A DNA stretch of 35,123 nt from JAWOJB01 sp046484325 (lineage in GTDB: Bacteria > Actinomycetota > Acidimicrobiia > Spongiisociales > ZC4RG35). A program made the position numbers and the translations under genes. Below the pieces are notes generated by a model. It made no database searches, had not been told where the DNA came from, and saw nothing but the letters and a program-made list of their open reading frames with translations. The stretch is from NCBI GenBank assembly GCA_046484325.1, contig JAWOJB010000074.1, positions 1 through 35,123 of the forward strand, written 5' to 3'. Shown here piece by piece: positions 14,059 to 21,996 of this stretch; the stretch's first letter is position 1, and every line of letters begins with the position of its first letter.

Positions 14059-14757
14059 GTGACCGTCGCCGTCCCCCGACTCCGTCCCGCCCTTCGCAGG
14101 CATGCGCCGGGTCTGAGTGTCGAGCGCGGGCTCTGGGAGGAGACCGGGGGCATCGTCGTTGGCATCGACGAAGTGGGGAGGGGCGCCTGGGCGGGGCCTT
14201 TGACGATCGGCGTGGCGGTGGTGCCTCGAGACCGGCGGGTATACAAGGTGCGGGACTCGAAGCTGCTGACCGAAGCCGAGAGAGAGGCGCTGTTCGACCG
14301 GGTCGCCGGGTGGTGCGAGGCCTGGGCCGTCGGGCATGCGAGTCCGGAGGAATGCGATGATCTCGGCATGTCGGAGGCGCAGCGCCTGGCCGCAAGGCGC
14401 GCCCTCGAGCGCTTGGGACTGACGCCCGATCACGTGCTGATCGATGGCAACTGGGACTTCGTCGGGACCGGGAACACCCAGAGGATCGTGCGGGGAGACC
14501 GGAGCTCCCTGTCCATCGCCGCCGCCTCGGTGCTCGCCAAGGTGAGCCGGGACCGGATCATGCGCAGGGCCGCCGAGGACTATCCGATGTACGCATTCGA
14601 GGCCAACAAGGGATACCCGTGCCCCATCCACAAGGCGGCACTCCACGGTTGGGGGCCGAGTGCGATCCATCGCCGGTCGTGGGCCTTCATGGATGGGCTC
14701 ACCTGGCCGGGTGTACGACGCACGGTTCGCATCGGAGATCAGCCCTCGCTGTTCTGA
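14059..14757 (+). CDS. rnhB: Ribonuclease HII
   Basis: Cleaves the RNA strand of RNA-DNA hybrids and removes single ribonucleotides from DNA. The catalytic D37-E38 pair is in GIDEVGRGAWAGP (G40-R41-G42), and the third acidic residue is in HVLIDGNWDF. The helix SSLSIAAASVLAKVSRDRIM and the late segment GYPCPIHKAALHGWGPSAIHRRSW are also family features. The length of 232 is typical. Its 3' end overlaps the convergent amylosucrase gene by 19 bases. Confidence 0.95.
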   Translation: MTVAVPRLRPALRRHAPGLSVERGLWEETGGIVVGIDEVGRGAWAGPLTIGVAVVPRDRRVYKVRDSKLLTEAEREALFDRVAGWCEAWAVGHASPEECDDLGMSEAQRLAARRALERLGLTPDHVLIDGNWDFVGTGNTQRIVRGDRSSLSIAAASVLAKVSRDRIMRRAAEDYPMYAFEANKGYPCPIHKAALHGWGPSAIHRRSWAFMDGLTWPGVRRTVRIGDQPSLF

Positions 14758-16679
14758 CCCCGGCCCTCGGTCCAGATGACGGTCTCGTAGGGGTGGAGCG
14801 TCACCCGCTCGAGCGCCGGGTGGCCGTCCACTCCCCACCGTCCCGGCGGGAGCTCGCCCGGCATGATCTCGACCGATCGTTCGGAGAAGTTGACCGCCAC
14901 CAGGGCGCGGTCGTCACCGGCTCGCTTCTCGTAGGCCAGGATCTCGGGCGCGGAGACCTGGAGCACGACCGGGTCGGTGGTCACCAGCGCGGGGTGTCGC
15001 CTTCGCAATCCGAGCAGGCGGCGGATCCCGTGCCAGACGCGTCCATGGGCTCCGATGCCGTTCTCCGATTCGGCCAGCCGCCCCCAGTCGTAGAACGGCC
15101 GGTGGACCCACCGGTTGTCGTGCTCGTGGAGCGGATCGGCCCGGTATCCGTGGTCGTTGAGCTGGGCGATCTCGTCCCCGAGGTAGATGAGCGGGAGTCC
15201 CCCCACCGTGAGCATGACCGTGTGAAGTGCCAGGATCCTCGCCACCGCCGCGTCCACGGCCGGCCCGTCATCGTCGATCGATGCCCGCTCGAGGCCGGCG
15301 AGCGACGCCAGGGTGCCCGACATCCGGGCGTCGCCGGTGCGGGGATTGTCCTGAAAGCGGAAGCCGATCGAGAAGCTCCCCGGGAAGCTGCCGTCGTAGA
15401 AGTCGTTGAGGAACCGGCGGTGGCCGACGGGGTCGATCCCGAGAACGAGCGCGTCCTCATCGGCGAATCCCCAGCCGATGTCGTCGTGGCAGCGGAGATA
15501 GGTCAGCCACTGGGTGCCCGAGGGGAGCGCCATCCGGTGGGCGAGCGCGTGGCGGAGCAGGCGGGTGTCGCGGGTGGCGAGAGCCTCCCAGCAGGTCGAC
15601 ATCACGAGCGGGTTGTAGCCAACCGGACACTCGTCGACGCGGACGTAGGAGGCCACGTCGTCGGGATGCACGATGGCCTCCGAGAGGAAGGTCACCGACG
15701 GCGCCGCCATCTCTGCGAGCACGCGGACGATCTGGAGCACCACGTGGGCCTGAGGCAGGTTCTCACAACTCGTCCCTTCCTCCTTCCAGAGGAACGGGGT
15801 GGCGTCCATGCGGATCACGGTGGCGCCGAGATTGGCGAGGTAGAGGAGTTCGCCGAGAGCCGCCGTCAGGACCTCGGGGTTGCGGTAGTCGAGGTCCCAC
15901 TGGAACGGATAGAAGGTCGTCCAGACCCAGGCTCCCCCTGCGGGCCCGGCCACGTCGGTCCGCCAGGTGAACGCATCTCCTCCTCGATCCGGGAAGATCT
16001 CTCGGAGGTGGGAGGCGAATCGATCTGGCTCGTCCCGGTCGTCGTACACGAGATAGAACCGGCGATGGCGCTCATCACCCGCCTTGGCCGCCTCGGCCCA
16101 GGGGTGGTCGTCGGCGGTGTGGTTCGCCACGAAGTCGAGCACCAGACTGATGCCGGCCTCGTCGAGGGATCGGGCGAGGGAGCGGAGGTCGTCACTGGTG
16201 CCGAGGTCGGGCCGAACCGTCCGGTAATCGCTCACGGCGTAGCCGCCGTCGTTGGGGCCCTCGGGGACCGCATAGAGGGGCATCAGGTGGAGGTGGGTGA
16301 CCCCCAGCTTGCCGAGATGGTCGATGTGACGGCGCACACCGCCGAGGTCGCCGGCGAACCGCTCCGTGTAGGCCATGGCCCACAGCGTTCGGTGATCGTC
16401 CATCCACGCGCGTGGGTGGCCGGTGGCGTCTCTCCGCCTGAGCCACGCGGGACGCTCCGCCGCCGCCCGGGCGGCGGCGAGCACGGCCTCCTCGAGGTGG
16501 AAGTGGAAGTCGTAGCGCCACCCGTAGAGCGAGTGCATCAGCCGGAACAGGTCCTCGAAGCCGTGCTCCAGCCGGTCTGCGAAGTGCCGGAGACGTCTGG
16601 GGTGGCCGTCGAACACCGATTCGACCCTCGGGAGGAGCCGGGAGAGGACGGTCGGCGTCTCGTGGGTGATCCAATCCAT
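14739..16679 (-). CDS. Amylosucrase-like glycoside hydrolase (GH13)
   Basis: Amylosucrases use sucrose to build alpha-1,4-glucan and release fructose. The 646 residues match the length of Neisseria amylosucrase. An N-terminal helical domain (1-90) is followed by the (beta/alpha)8 barrel with VTHLHLMPLYAVPEGPNDGGYAVSDYR and LVLDFVANHT, the nucleophile D292 in VIRMDATPF, the acid/base E334 in TFLSEAIV and D399 in RCHDDIGWGF. A C-terminal beta domain ends in HPYETVIW. No signal peptide is present, so it is cytoplasmic. Related GH13 sucrose hydrolases and trehalose synthases are alternatives, but the helical N terminus and HDDIGWGF favour amylosucrase. No glycogen genes adjoin it. Confidence 0.88.
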   Translation of the reverse strand: MDWITHETPTVLSRLLPRVESVFDGHPRRLRHFADRLEHGFEDLFRLMHSLYGWRYDFHFHLEEAVLAAARAAAERPAWLRRRDATGHPRAWMDDHRTLWAMAYTERFAGDLGGVRRHIDHLGKLGVTHLHLMPLYAVPEGPNDGGYAVSDYRTVRPDLGTSDDLRSLARSLDEAGISLVLDFVANHTADDHPWAEAAKAGDERHRRFYLVYDDRDEPDRFASHLREIFPDRGGDAFTWRTDVAGPAGGAWVWTTFYPFQWDLDYRNPEVLTAALGELLYLANLGATVIRMDATPFLWKEEGTSCENLPQAHVVLQIVRVLAEMAAPSVTFLSEAIVHPDDVASYVRVDECPVGYNPLVMSTCWEALATRDTRLLRHALAHRMALPSGTQWLTYLRCHDDIGWGFADEDALVLGIDPVGHRRFLNDFYDGSFPGSFSIGFRFQDNPRTGDARMSGTLASLAGLERASIDDDGPAVDAAVARILALHTVMLTVGGLPLIYLGDEIAQLNDHGYRADPLHEHDNRWVHRPFYDWGRLAESENGIGAHGRVWHGIRRLLGLRRRHPALVTTDPVVLQVSAPEILAYEKRAGDDRALVAVNFSERSVEIMPGELPPGRWGVDGHPALERVTLHPYETVIWTEGRGQNSEG

Positions 16680-16744
16680 GGCGACAGGATTGCACGCCGT
16701 GGAGGTTCGGTCATCCGGGCCGCCCCCGGCTCCGTATCAGAGCC

Positions 16745-17206
16745 GTGCACGACCGATGCGTCTCCGTCGAGCGGTTCATCCCGGTTCCCCCCGCGGTCGT
16801 GTTCGCTGTGCTCGCCGATCCATCCCGGCACTCGGTGATCGACGGCTCTGGCTCCGTGCGCGGCGTGCGTCGCGCCCCCCGGCGCCTCGAGCTGGGGAGT
16901 CGCTTCGGGATGTCGATGAAGCTGGGGCTGCCGTACCGCATCCGCAATCGGGTTGTCGAGTTCGAGGAGGGTCGGCGGATCGCCTGGTGTCACCCCGGCG
17001 GACACCGCTGGCGGTACGAGCTGGTGCCGCACGACGGGGGCACGCGGGTGATCGAGAGCTTCGACTGGTCGACGGCCCGCTCCCCAGCAGCGATCGAGGC
17101 GTCCGGGTTCCCGGAGCGCAACCGGGCGGCGATGAAGAAGACTCTCGAGCGCCTCGACGGGCTCGTGAGCGGCCGCCGGCTGGAGGCCCGCCCGCACGAG
17201 CGCTGA
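16745..17206 (+). CDS. SRPBCC-family (polyketide cyclase/START-like) protein
   Basis: A 153-residue protein with the helix-grip pattern of the SRPBCC superfamily: CVSVERFIPVPPAVVFAVLADPSRHSVID at the N terminus, IRNRVVEFEEGRRIAWCHPGGHRWRYELVPHDGGTRVIESFDW in the middle, and a long C-terminal helix ending in MKKTLERLDGLV. Such domains form a hydrophobic cavity for lipid-like ligands or act as toxin-like or cyclase proteins; the ligand cannot be predicted. The GTG start has no Shine-Dalgarno sequence. It is divergent from amylosucrase, with 65 bases between. Confidence 0.85.
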   Translation: MHDRCVSVERFIPVPPAVVFAVLADPSRHSVIDGSGSVRGVRRAPRRLELGSRFGMSMKLGLPYRIRNRVVEFEEGRRIAWCHPGGHRWRYELVPHDGGTRVIESFDWSTARSPAAIEASGFPERNRAAMKKTLERLDGLVSGRRLEARPHER

Positions 17207-17233
17207 GTCCAGCCGACAGTCCGCGCGAACCAT

Positions 17234-17247
17234 AGGACCAAGGTCCC
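17234..17247 (+). promoter_or_regulatory. Palindrome aGGACC-AA-GGTCCc, candidate DosR/DevR-type box
   Basis: The 14-base palindrome has the same half-site spacing as the core of the mycobacterial DosR box (GGGACT-NN-AGTCCC). It lies 44 bases upstream of a TACGCT box and 74 bases upstream of the next start codon, a usual position for an activator of this NarL-type family. The identity of the binding protein is inference. Confidence 0.4.
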
Positions 17248-17290
17248 CGGATTCCGGTCCGGTGCCGACCGAGTCGGTCACCGGTCTGGG

Positions 17291-17296
17291 TACGCT
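17291..17296 (+). promoter_or_regulatory. Candidate -10 box (TACGCT) for the GNAT/acyl-CoA synthetase gene
   Basis: TACGCT is followed by a short leader that contains GGGAG before the ATG at 17321. No good -35 is seen at 17 bases upstream, which would fit activator dependence. Confidence 0.35.
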
Positions 17297-17320
17297 CGGA
17301 ACCTGCAGCCAGGGAGCGCC

Positions 17321-20050
17321 ATGTCCTCCTATCCGAGCGAGTTCGAGTTCGACGTCATCCTCAAGGGTGGCGAGGTCATCCAGCTCCGCCCGATCCGGCC
17401 CGACGACGCCGAGCGGGAGGCCCGGTTCTTCACCCGGGTGGGCCCGGAATCGGCGTACCAGCGGTTCTTCCGGGTCAAGAAGGAACTGTCCCCCGAGGAG
17501 CTCCGCTACTTCACCAACGTGGACTACGACGACCGGATGGCGTTCGTGGCCATCCACGAGGGCGAGATCATCGCCGTCGGACGGTACGACGTCCGGGTCG
17601 ACCAGGGGGAGGACGCGGAGCGCGTCGCCGAGGTCGCGTTCCTGGTCGAGGATGCCTATCAGGGCCAGGGGGTGGGGAGCCACCTCCTCCAGCACCTGAC
17701 GACCTATGCCCGCCTCAAGGGGATCACCGGGTTCGAGGCCTACGTGCTCGCCGACAACTTCGGCATGATGCGGCTGTTCCGCAACTCGGGTTACGAGGTC
17801 CGACGTGAGCTCGACGAAGGCATCTACTCGATCCAGTTCCCCACCGAGTACTCGCCCGAGGCCCGGGCGGCCGACTGGGAGCACGAGCGCAAGTCCGTGA
17901 CGGCCTCGATGACCCCGATCTTCTACCCACGGGCGGTGGCCGTGGTCGGGGCCGGGCGGGACGACCGCTCGATCGGGGGGCGGCTGCTTCGCAACCTGGT
18001 CATGAGTGGCTACACCGGGGCCGTCTACCCGGTGAATCCGAACGCTCCCTTCGTCCGGTCCGTGAAGGCCTATCCATCCCTGCTCGACGTGCCCGACGAG
18101 GTCGACCTGGCGTTCGTGGCCGTCCCAGCCGAGTACGTGCTGGAGACCGCCCGTCAGGCCGGCCAGAAGGGGGTGCGTTCGCTGGTCGTGATCTCGGCGG
18201 GGTTCGGCGAGACCGGAGAGGCGGGAAGGGCCGCCGAGCTCGAGCTCGTCCGCATCGTGCGACGGGCGGGAATGCGGATGGTCGGCCCCAATTGCATGGG
18301 CGTGCTCAACACCGATGTTGCCGTCCGTCTCAACGGCCAGTTCGGGCCGGGATTTCCGCCCCCCGGTAACGTCGGCATGTCCAGTCAGAGCGGTGCCCTC
18401 GGCCTGGCCATCCTCGACGAGGCATCCCGGCTCGGGATCGGGCTCTCGTCATTCGTCTCGCTCGGAAACACCGCCGACGTCACCGTCAACGATGCGCTCA
18501 TCTACTGGGAGGGCGACCCCGCCACCGACGTGATCCTCCTCTACATGGAGTCGTTCGGGAGCGCCCGCCGCTTCGGCCGGCTGGCGAAGCGGATCTCCCG
18601 CGAAAAGCCGATCGTGGTCGTGAAGGCGGGCCGTTCCCCGGTGGGAGCCTCGGCGGTCGCCAGCCATACGGGCTCGCTGGCATCGTCCGACGTCGCCGTG
18701 GACGCCCTCTTCCACCAGTCCGGGGTCATCCGAACCGAGGCCCTCACCGAGATGTTCGACGTCGCCTCGCTGCTCGCCAACCAGCCGATCCCGGGCGGCC
18801 GCCGGGTGGCGGTGCTCTCCAATGCCGGCGGCCCGGCGATCCTCGCCGCCGACGCCCTCGAGGCGAACGGGCTCGAGCTCCCGGAGTTGTCCGAAGAGCT
18901 CCAGACCAGGCTCCGGATGCACGTGGCCGAGGCTGCCGCCACCCGCAACCCGGTCGACATGATCGCCTCGGCCGAGCCCGAGACCTACCGCCAGTGCCTG
19001 CGGCTGCTCCTCGAGTCGGGCGAGGTGGAGTCGGTGATCGTCGTGCACATCCCGACGGCGCCAGGTACCTCTGGCCCGGCGGCGGCAGCGATCGCAGCGG
19101 CGGCCGCCGAGGCGGAGTCGCAGACACCGCTCCTGGCCGTGCTCATGGGATCCGAGCATCAGGGTGGGGCGCTCGAGGCCGGAACCCGCCGGGTGCCGGT
19201 GTTCTCGTATCCCGAACCGGCTGCGCGCGCACTCACCGCGGCCGTGCGCTACGGAGAGTGGCGGAGCCGCCCCGAGGGAACGCTGGTCGAATTCGAGGTG
19301 GATCACGCCGAGGCGATCAGGATGCTCAAGCGCGGACTGGCGCGAGTGGGGGAGGAGGGGGGCTGGCTGGAGCCCACCGAGATCGCAGGGATCCTCGGTG
19401 CCTACGGCATCGACTGGATCGGCGGGGTCGAGGCCGCCTCGGAGGACGAAGCCGTCTCGGCTGCATCGGAGATGGCGGGCCCGGTGGTGCTGAAGGTGAT
19501 CGCCGAGTCGGCCACCCACAAGTCCGACGTCGGTGGGGTCATCCTCGACGTGGAAGGAGAGGAGGCCGTGCGCGAGGCCTTCCGTGCGGTCACCGCGGTC
19601 GTACCCGATGCCACCGGAGCCCTGGTCCAGCCGTTCGTCGGGGCCGGCCACGAGGTCATCGTGGGCATGTCGGAGGATCCGCTGTTCGGTCCGCTCATCT
19701 TGTTCGGCCTGGGTGGGATCTTCGTCGAGCTGACCCAGGACGTGACCTTCCGCATCAATCCGCTCACCGACCTCGACGTGGACCAGATGCTCACCGAGGT
19801 GAAGTCGGCCCGGGCGCTGTTCGGCTACCGGGGGATGCCGAAGGGCGACATCGATGCGCTACGGGAGCTCATCCTGCGGGTGTCGCTACTCGTCGAACGA
19901 ATGCCCGAGATCGTCGAGATGGACCTGAATCCCGTGAAGGTCCTGGAACCCGGCCAGGGGGCGCTCGTGGTCGACGCCCGGGTGCGGGTGCGCCCGCTGA
20001 GCGGGTCCCTGGTCCCGAGTCGCAAGGACATCCCCGGCCGGATGCTGTGA
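17321..20050 (+). CDS. GNAT acetyltransferase fused to ADP-forming acyl-CoA synthetase (Pat-like)
   Basis: A 909-residue multidomain protein. Residues 1-170 are a GNAT domain with the acetyl-CoA loop YQGQGVGSHLL. From about 190 follows a CoA-binding Rossmann domain (FYPRAVAVVGAGRDDRSIGG), then succinyl-CoA-ligase-like domains with SHTGSLAS, in which H449 is the residue phosphorylated in ADP-forming synthetases. The C-terminal part (about 680-905) is an ATP-grasp domain (VVLKVIAESATHKSDVGGV). Proteins of this class acetylate and so inactivate enzymes such as acyl-CoA synthetases. The GNAT-first order is known from actinobacterial Pat proteins and is the reverse of Salmonella Pat. Because H449 is kept, real synthetase activity is possible. 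GGGAG precedes the ATG. Confidence 0.93.
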   Translation: MSSYPSEFEFDVILKGGEVIQLRPIRPDDAEREARFFTRVGPESAYQRFFRVKKELSPEELRYFTNVDYDDRMAFVAIHEGEIIAVGRYDVRVDQGEDAERVAEVAFLVEDAYQGQGVGSHLLQHLTTYARLKGITGFEAYVLADNFGMMRLFRNSGYEVRRELDEGIYSIQFPTEYSPEARAADWEHERKSVTASMTPIFYPRAVAVVGAGRDDRSIGGRLLRNLVMSGYTGAVYPVNPNAPFVRSVKAYPSLLDVPDEVDLAFVAVPAEYVLETARQAGQKGVRSLVVISAGFGETGEAGRAAELELVRIVRRAGMRMVGPNCMGVLNTDVAVRLNGQFGPGFPPPGNVGMSSQSGALGLAILDEASRLGIGLSSFVSLGNTADVTVNDALIYWEGDPATDVILLYMESFGSARRFGRLAKRISREKPIVVVKAGRSPVGASAVASHTGSLASSDVAVDALFHQSGVIRTEALTEMFDVASLLANQPIPGGRRVAVLSNAGGPAILAADALEANGLELPELSEELQTRLRMHVAEAAATRNPVDMIASAEPETYRQCLRLLLESGEVESVIVVHIPTAPGTSGPAAAAIAAAAAEAESQTPLLAVLMGSEHQGGALEAGTRRVPVFSYPEPAARALTAAVRYGEWRSRPEGTLVEFEVDHAEAIRMLKRGLARVGEEGGWLEPTEIAGILGAYGIDWIGGVEAASEDEAVSAASEMAGPVVLKVIAESATHKSDVGGVILDVEGEEAVREAFRAVTAVVPDATGALVQPFVGAGHEVIVGMSEDPLFGPLILFGLGGIFVELTQDVTFRINPLTDLDVDQMLTEVKSARALFGYRGMPKGDIDALRELILRVSLLVERMPEIVEMDLNPVKVLEPGQGALVVDARVRVRPLSGSLVPSRKDIPGRML

Positions 20051-20051
20051 G

Positions 20052-20228
20052 TCAGCCCTCGCCATAGGGCCGGCGCCGGTAGAGGTAGAGCCATCCGAGC
20101 CCATGGACGGCCACGCCGAGCAAGAGGACGACCGCCACGATCCACTGCCCGAGGACTCCGGCGAGGAGCGCGGCGAGGGCGGCGGCGGTGACGAGGGCCG
20201 TGCGGACGCCGTTGAGGGGGCCGAACAT
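20052..20228 (-). CDS. Small two-helix membrane protein
   Basis: A 58-residue protein with hydrophobic segments at about 9-24 and 27-47 (VTAAALAALLAGVLG and IVAVVLLLGVAVHGLGWLYLY) and a basic C terminus (RRRPYGEG). The frame stays open further upstream, but ATG 20228 gives a compact membrane protein and is preceded by a TAGACT box 10 bases away. No family is recognised. It is convergent with the GNAT fusion gene (stop codons one base apart) and divergent from the amidase gene. Confidence 0.6.
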   Translation of the reverse strand: MFGPLNGVRTALVTAAALAALLAGVLGQWIVAVVLLLGVAVHGLGWLYLYRRRPYGEG

Positions 20229-20238
20229 CGTGACGGCG

Positions 20239-20244
20239 AGTCTA
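20239..20244 (-). promoter_or_regulatory. Candidate -10 box (TAGACT) for the small membrane protein
   Basis: On the reverse strand TAGACT is 10 bases before the ATG at 20228, which would leave a leader of only a few bases. Confidence 0.35.
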
Positions 20245-20362
20245 CGGTTGGCCGTGGGGGAGTGGTAGCCGGGGGAGAGGCACAGGGCCCCCGGGGTGCC
20301 CCGATCTTCTGGCATCCGGGCCATGGGATAATCGAGCTCAGCGTCCGCCATCCAGGTCACCG

Positions 20363-21493
20363 ATGCCCGACCACAGCCGTCGATCCTTCGTGCTGGTCGT
20401 GTTCGCCCTGTTCACCGTCCTGGTCGCCGCGGTCGCCCTCGGCCGGGGGGAGGAGGACGTCGGGGGAGCGGCGGCGGCGGCGACCGCGTCCACCACGTCG
20501 CCCCCGGTGACGGCGGGGGTGGTCACGGTGCGCAAGGGTGGAGGGTCGATCTTCGACGCGCCCGGAGCCCCGCCCGGTCCGAGGCTGGCCGCAGGGTTGG
20601 TGATGGGCTTCGACGCCCGGGAGGGAGACCTGCTCCGGGTGGTGACCCCATGCGACGAGGCGGCGTGGATCTCGACGGCCTCGGTGGACATCACCCCACG
20701 GGCGGCGCCGCTCGAGGACGACCGGCCGGATCCGGGCTCGCTCGTGGTCGTGCTCGATCCGGGCCACGGCGGAGCCGTTCCCGGTGCCATCGGGCCCTCC
20801 GGGCTGGTCGAGGCCGTCGTCAACCTCGACATCGCCGAGCGCGCCCGCGTCCTCCTGACCGACTCGCACACAGTCGACTGGGAGGCCGGTGCGGTGGGGC
20901 CAGGGACCTCGGTACCGGCGTTCGGCCGTGTGATCCTCACGCGTTCGATCGGCGGTCCCGAAGGTGGCGACCACGAGCTGGGTCTGGCCCACCGTGCCGC
21001 CGTGGCCGGGGGGGCGGGCGCCCATGCCCTGGTGTCGATCCACAACAACGCCAATCATCGGGGACCGCTCGCCGAGCCGGGCTCGGAGGTCTTCTACCGC
21101 GTGGGCGATGCCGAATCCGGCCGGCTGGCCGGGCTCGTGCACGAGGAGCTGGTGCGGAGCTTCCGACCGTTCGATGCGGACTGGCAGGGAGCCGTGCCCG
21201 GACCGATGGCGAGGGTGGACGCGGAGACCGGCGCCGACTTCTACGGCCTGCTGCGTCTCTCGAAGGGGCCGGCAGTCATCGCCGAGGGGCTGTACCTCAC
21301 CAATCCGGACGAGGAGGCCTTGCTGACCCGGGCGGAGGTGCGCCATGCCTATGCCGAGGCCCTCTACCGGGCCCTCGTCCGATTCTTCCTGACCGACGAC
21401 ACCGGTACCGCGCTCGGGGGCCCCGTCCCGTATGCATCCGATGACGGGGCCGTCGCCTCCGAGTGCGAGTTACCGCTGCACCAGGGTTCCTGA
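20363..21493 (+). CDS. N-acetylmuramoyl-L-alanine amidase (Amidase_3 family)
   Basis: A 376-residue extracytoplasmic enzyme that cuts between N-acetylmuramic acid and the stem peptide. Residues 8-27 are a signal peptide or anchor (FVLVVFALFTVLVAAVALG), followed by a low-complexity linker and a small domain at 50-115 that may be SH3-like. The amidase domain starts at VVVLDPGHGG (zinc histidine), continues with the metal glutamate in LVEAVVNLDIAE, SIHNNANHRG (second histidine), and ends with the catalytic glutamate in AVIAEGLYLTN. A possible -10 (GATAAT, 20327-20332) lies upstream. It forms a single-gene unit. Confidence 0.92.
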   Translation: MPDHSRRSFVLVVFALFTVLVAAVALGRGEEDVGGAAAAATASTTSPPVTAGVVTVRKGGGSIFDAPGAPPGPRLAAGLVMGFDAREGDLLRVVTPCDEAAWISTASVDITPRAAPLEDDRPDPGSLVVVLDPGHGGAVPGAIGPSGLVEAVVNLDIAERARVLLTDSHTVDWEAGAVGPGTSVPAFGRVILTRSIGGPEGGDHELGLAHRAAVAGGAGAHALVSIHNNANHRGPLAEPGSEVFYRVGDAESGRLAGLVHEELVRSFRPFDADWQGAVPGPMARVDAETGADFYGLLRLSKGPAVIAEGLYLTNPDEEALLTRAEVRHAYAEALYRALVRFFLTDDTGTALGGPVPYASDDGAVASECELPLHQGS

Positions 21494-21527
21494 CGAGGGG
21501 GAGACGCCTTCCGGGGGCCGAACCGAC

Positions 21528-21562
21528 CTCAACCTCCCATCAACCCTCAACCTCCCATCAAC
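21528..21562. repeat. 18-bp direct repeat, two copies
   Basis: CTCAACCTCCCATCAACC (21528-21545) is followed immediately by a second copy lacking only its last base (21546-21562). The repeat lies after the amidase stop and 15 bases before the dif-like palindrome. No function is evident. Confidence 0.7.
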
Positions 21563-21577
21563 TCGACATCTCCAGCA

Positions 21578-21605
21578 ACTTGACATAACCCTGATTATGG
21601 GCACT
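21578..21605. other. dif-like palindrome (CATAA-N6-TTATG), candidate XerCD-type site
   Basis: ACTTGACATAA (21578-21588), a 6-base centre CCCTGA (21589-21594) and TTATGGGCACT (21595-21605) have the 11-6-11 layout of chromosomal dif sites, with the invariant inner CATAA and TTATG. The outer right half departs from the usual form. It may be a real recombination site, a site left by an integrated element, or chance. No recombinase gene is in the window. Confidence 0.35.
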
Positions 21606-21616
21606 GTGTGGTGGTG

Positions 21617-21967
21617 CTAGCGACCGAGGGCCCTGGGCTCCAGGCTCACGCGCCGCAGGTCTGCGGCCGACCGGTACAGATGCCAGAGGGCCTCTCGGTG
21701 GTCCACAGTCTCCGCGCCGGCGAGGTCGTGGTCGACGTCCTCGAGGGCGGCCTCGATCAGGTAGACCGCGTCGCGGAGCGCCTCCCACGTCGACCGCGAG
21801 ATCAGGACGTCGTCCGGCCGGAGTCGGTGATGTGCGGCAAGGCGCCTGGCTTCGTAGGCTCGTTGTCGATGGCTTCGGCGGCAGTACTCGGGTGGCCGTC
21901 CCGGTCCTCCCGGGTCGGGCACCACCACCCCGCACCAGCGACAGGTTCTCCGATCCGAATACGTCAC
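21617..21967 (-). CDS. Small Cys/His-rich protein with helical C terminus
   Basis: A 116-residue protein. The N terminus carries CRWCG, a proline/glycine-rich loop, then EYCRRSHRQRAYEARR: C-x2-C-x17-C-x3-H could bind zinc. The remainder is helical (STWEALRDAVYLIEAALEDVDHDL and DHREALWHLYRSAADLRRV). Short proteins with a CxxC...YCRxxCRQRxYEAR motif are, as I recall, common and uncharacterised in actinobacteria; here the fourth cysteine is histidine. The GTG start at 21967 follows a TACCAT box by 10 bases. It is divergent from NDH-2. No function is assigned. Confidence 0.7.
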   Translation of the reverse strand: MTYSDRRTCRWCGVVVPDPGGPGRPPEYCRRSHRQRAYEARRLAAHHRLRPDDVLISRSTWEALRDAVYLIEAALEDVDHDLAGAETVDHREALWHLYRSAADLRRVSLEPRALGR

Positions 21968-21977
21968 AGTGACGGAA

Positions 21978-21983
21978 ATGGTA
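21978..21983 (-). promoter_or_regulatory. Candidate -10 box (TACCAT) in the divergent region before NDH-2
   Basis: TACCAT on the reverse strand lies 10 bases before the GTG at 21967. The forward gene starts only 30 bases away at 21997, so promoters for both directions must overlap here. Confidence 0.35.
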
Positions 21984-21996
21984 CCAGAGGTTGGAC

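Noticed and set aside
14619..16838. Very long forward open frame across the amylosucrase gene
   Set aside because: It is antisense to a complete, motif-rich GH13 gene, and its translation is low-complexity and rich in H, E and R, as expected of a GC-rich shadow.
21580..21603. TTGACA at 21580 as a -35 promoter element
   Set aside because: No -10-like hexamer stands at 16-19 bases, no forward gene begins until 21997, and the bases are better explained as the left arm of the dif-like palindrome.
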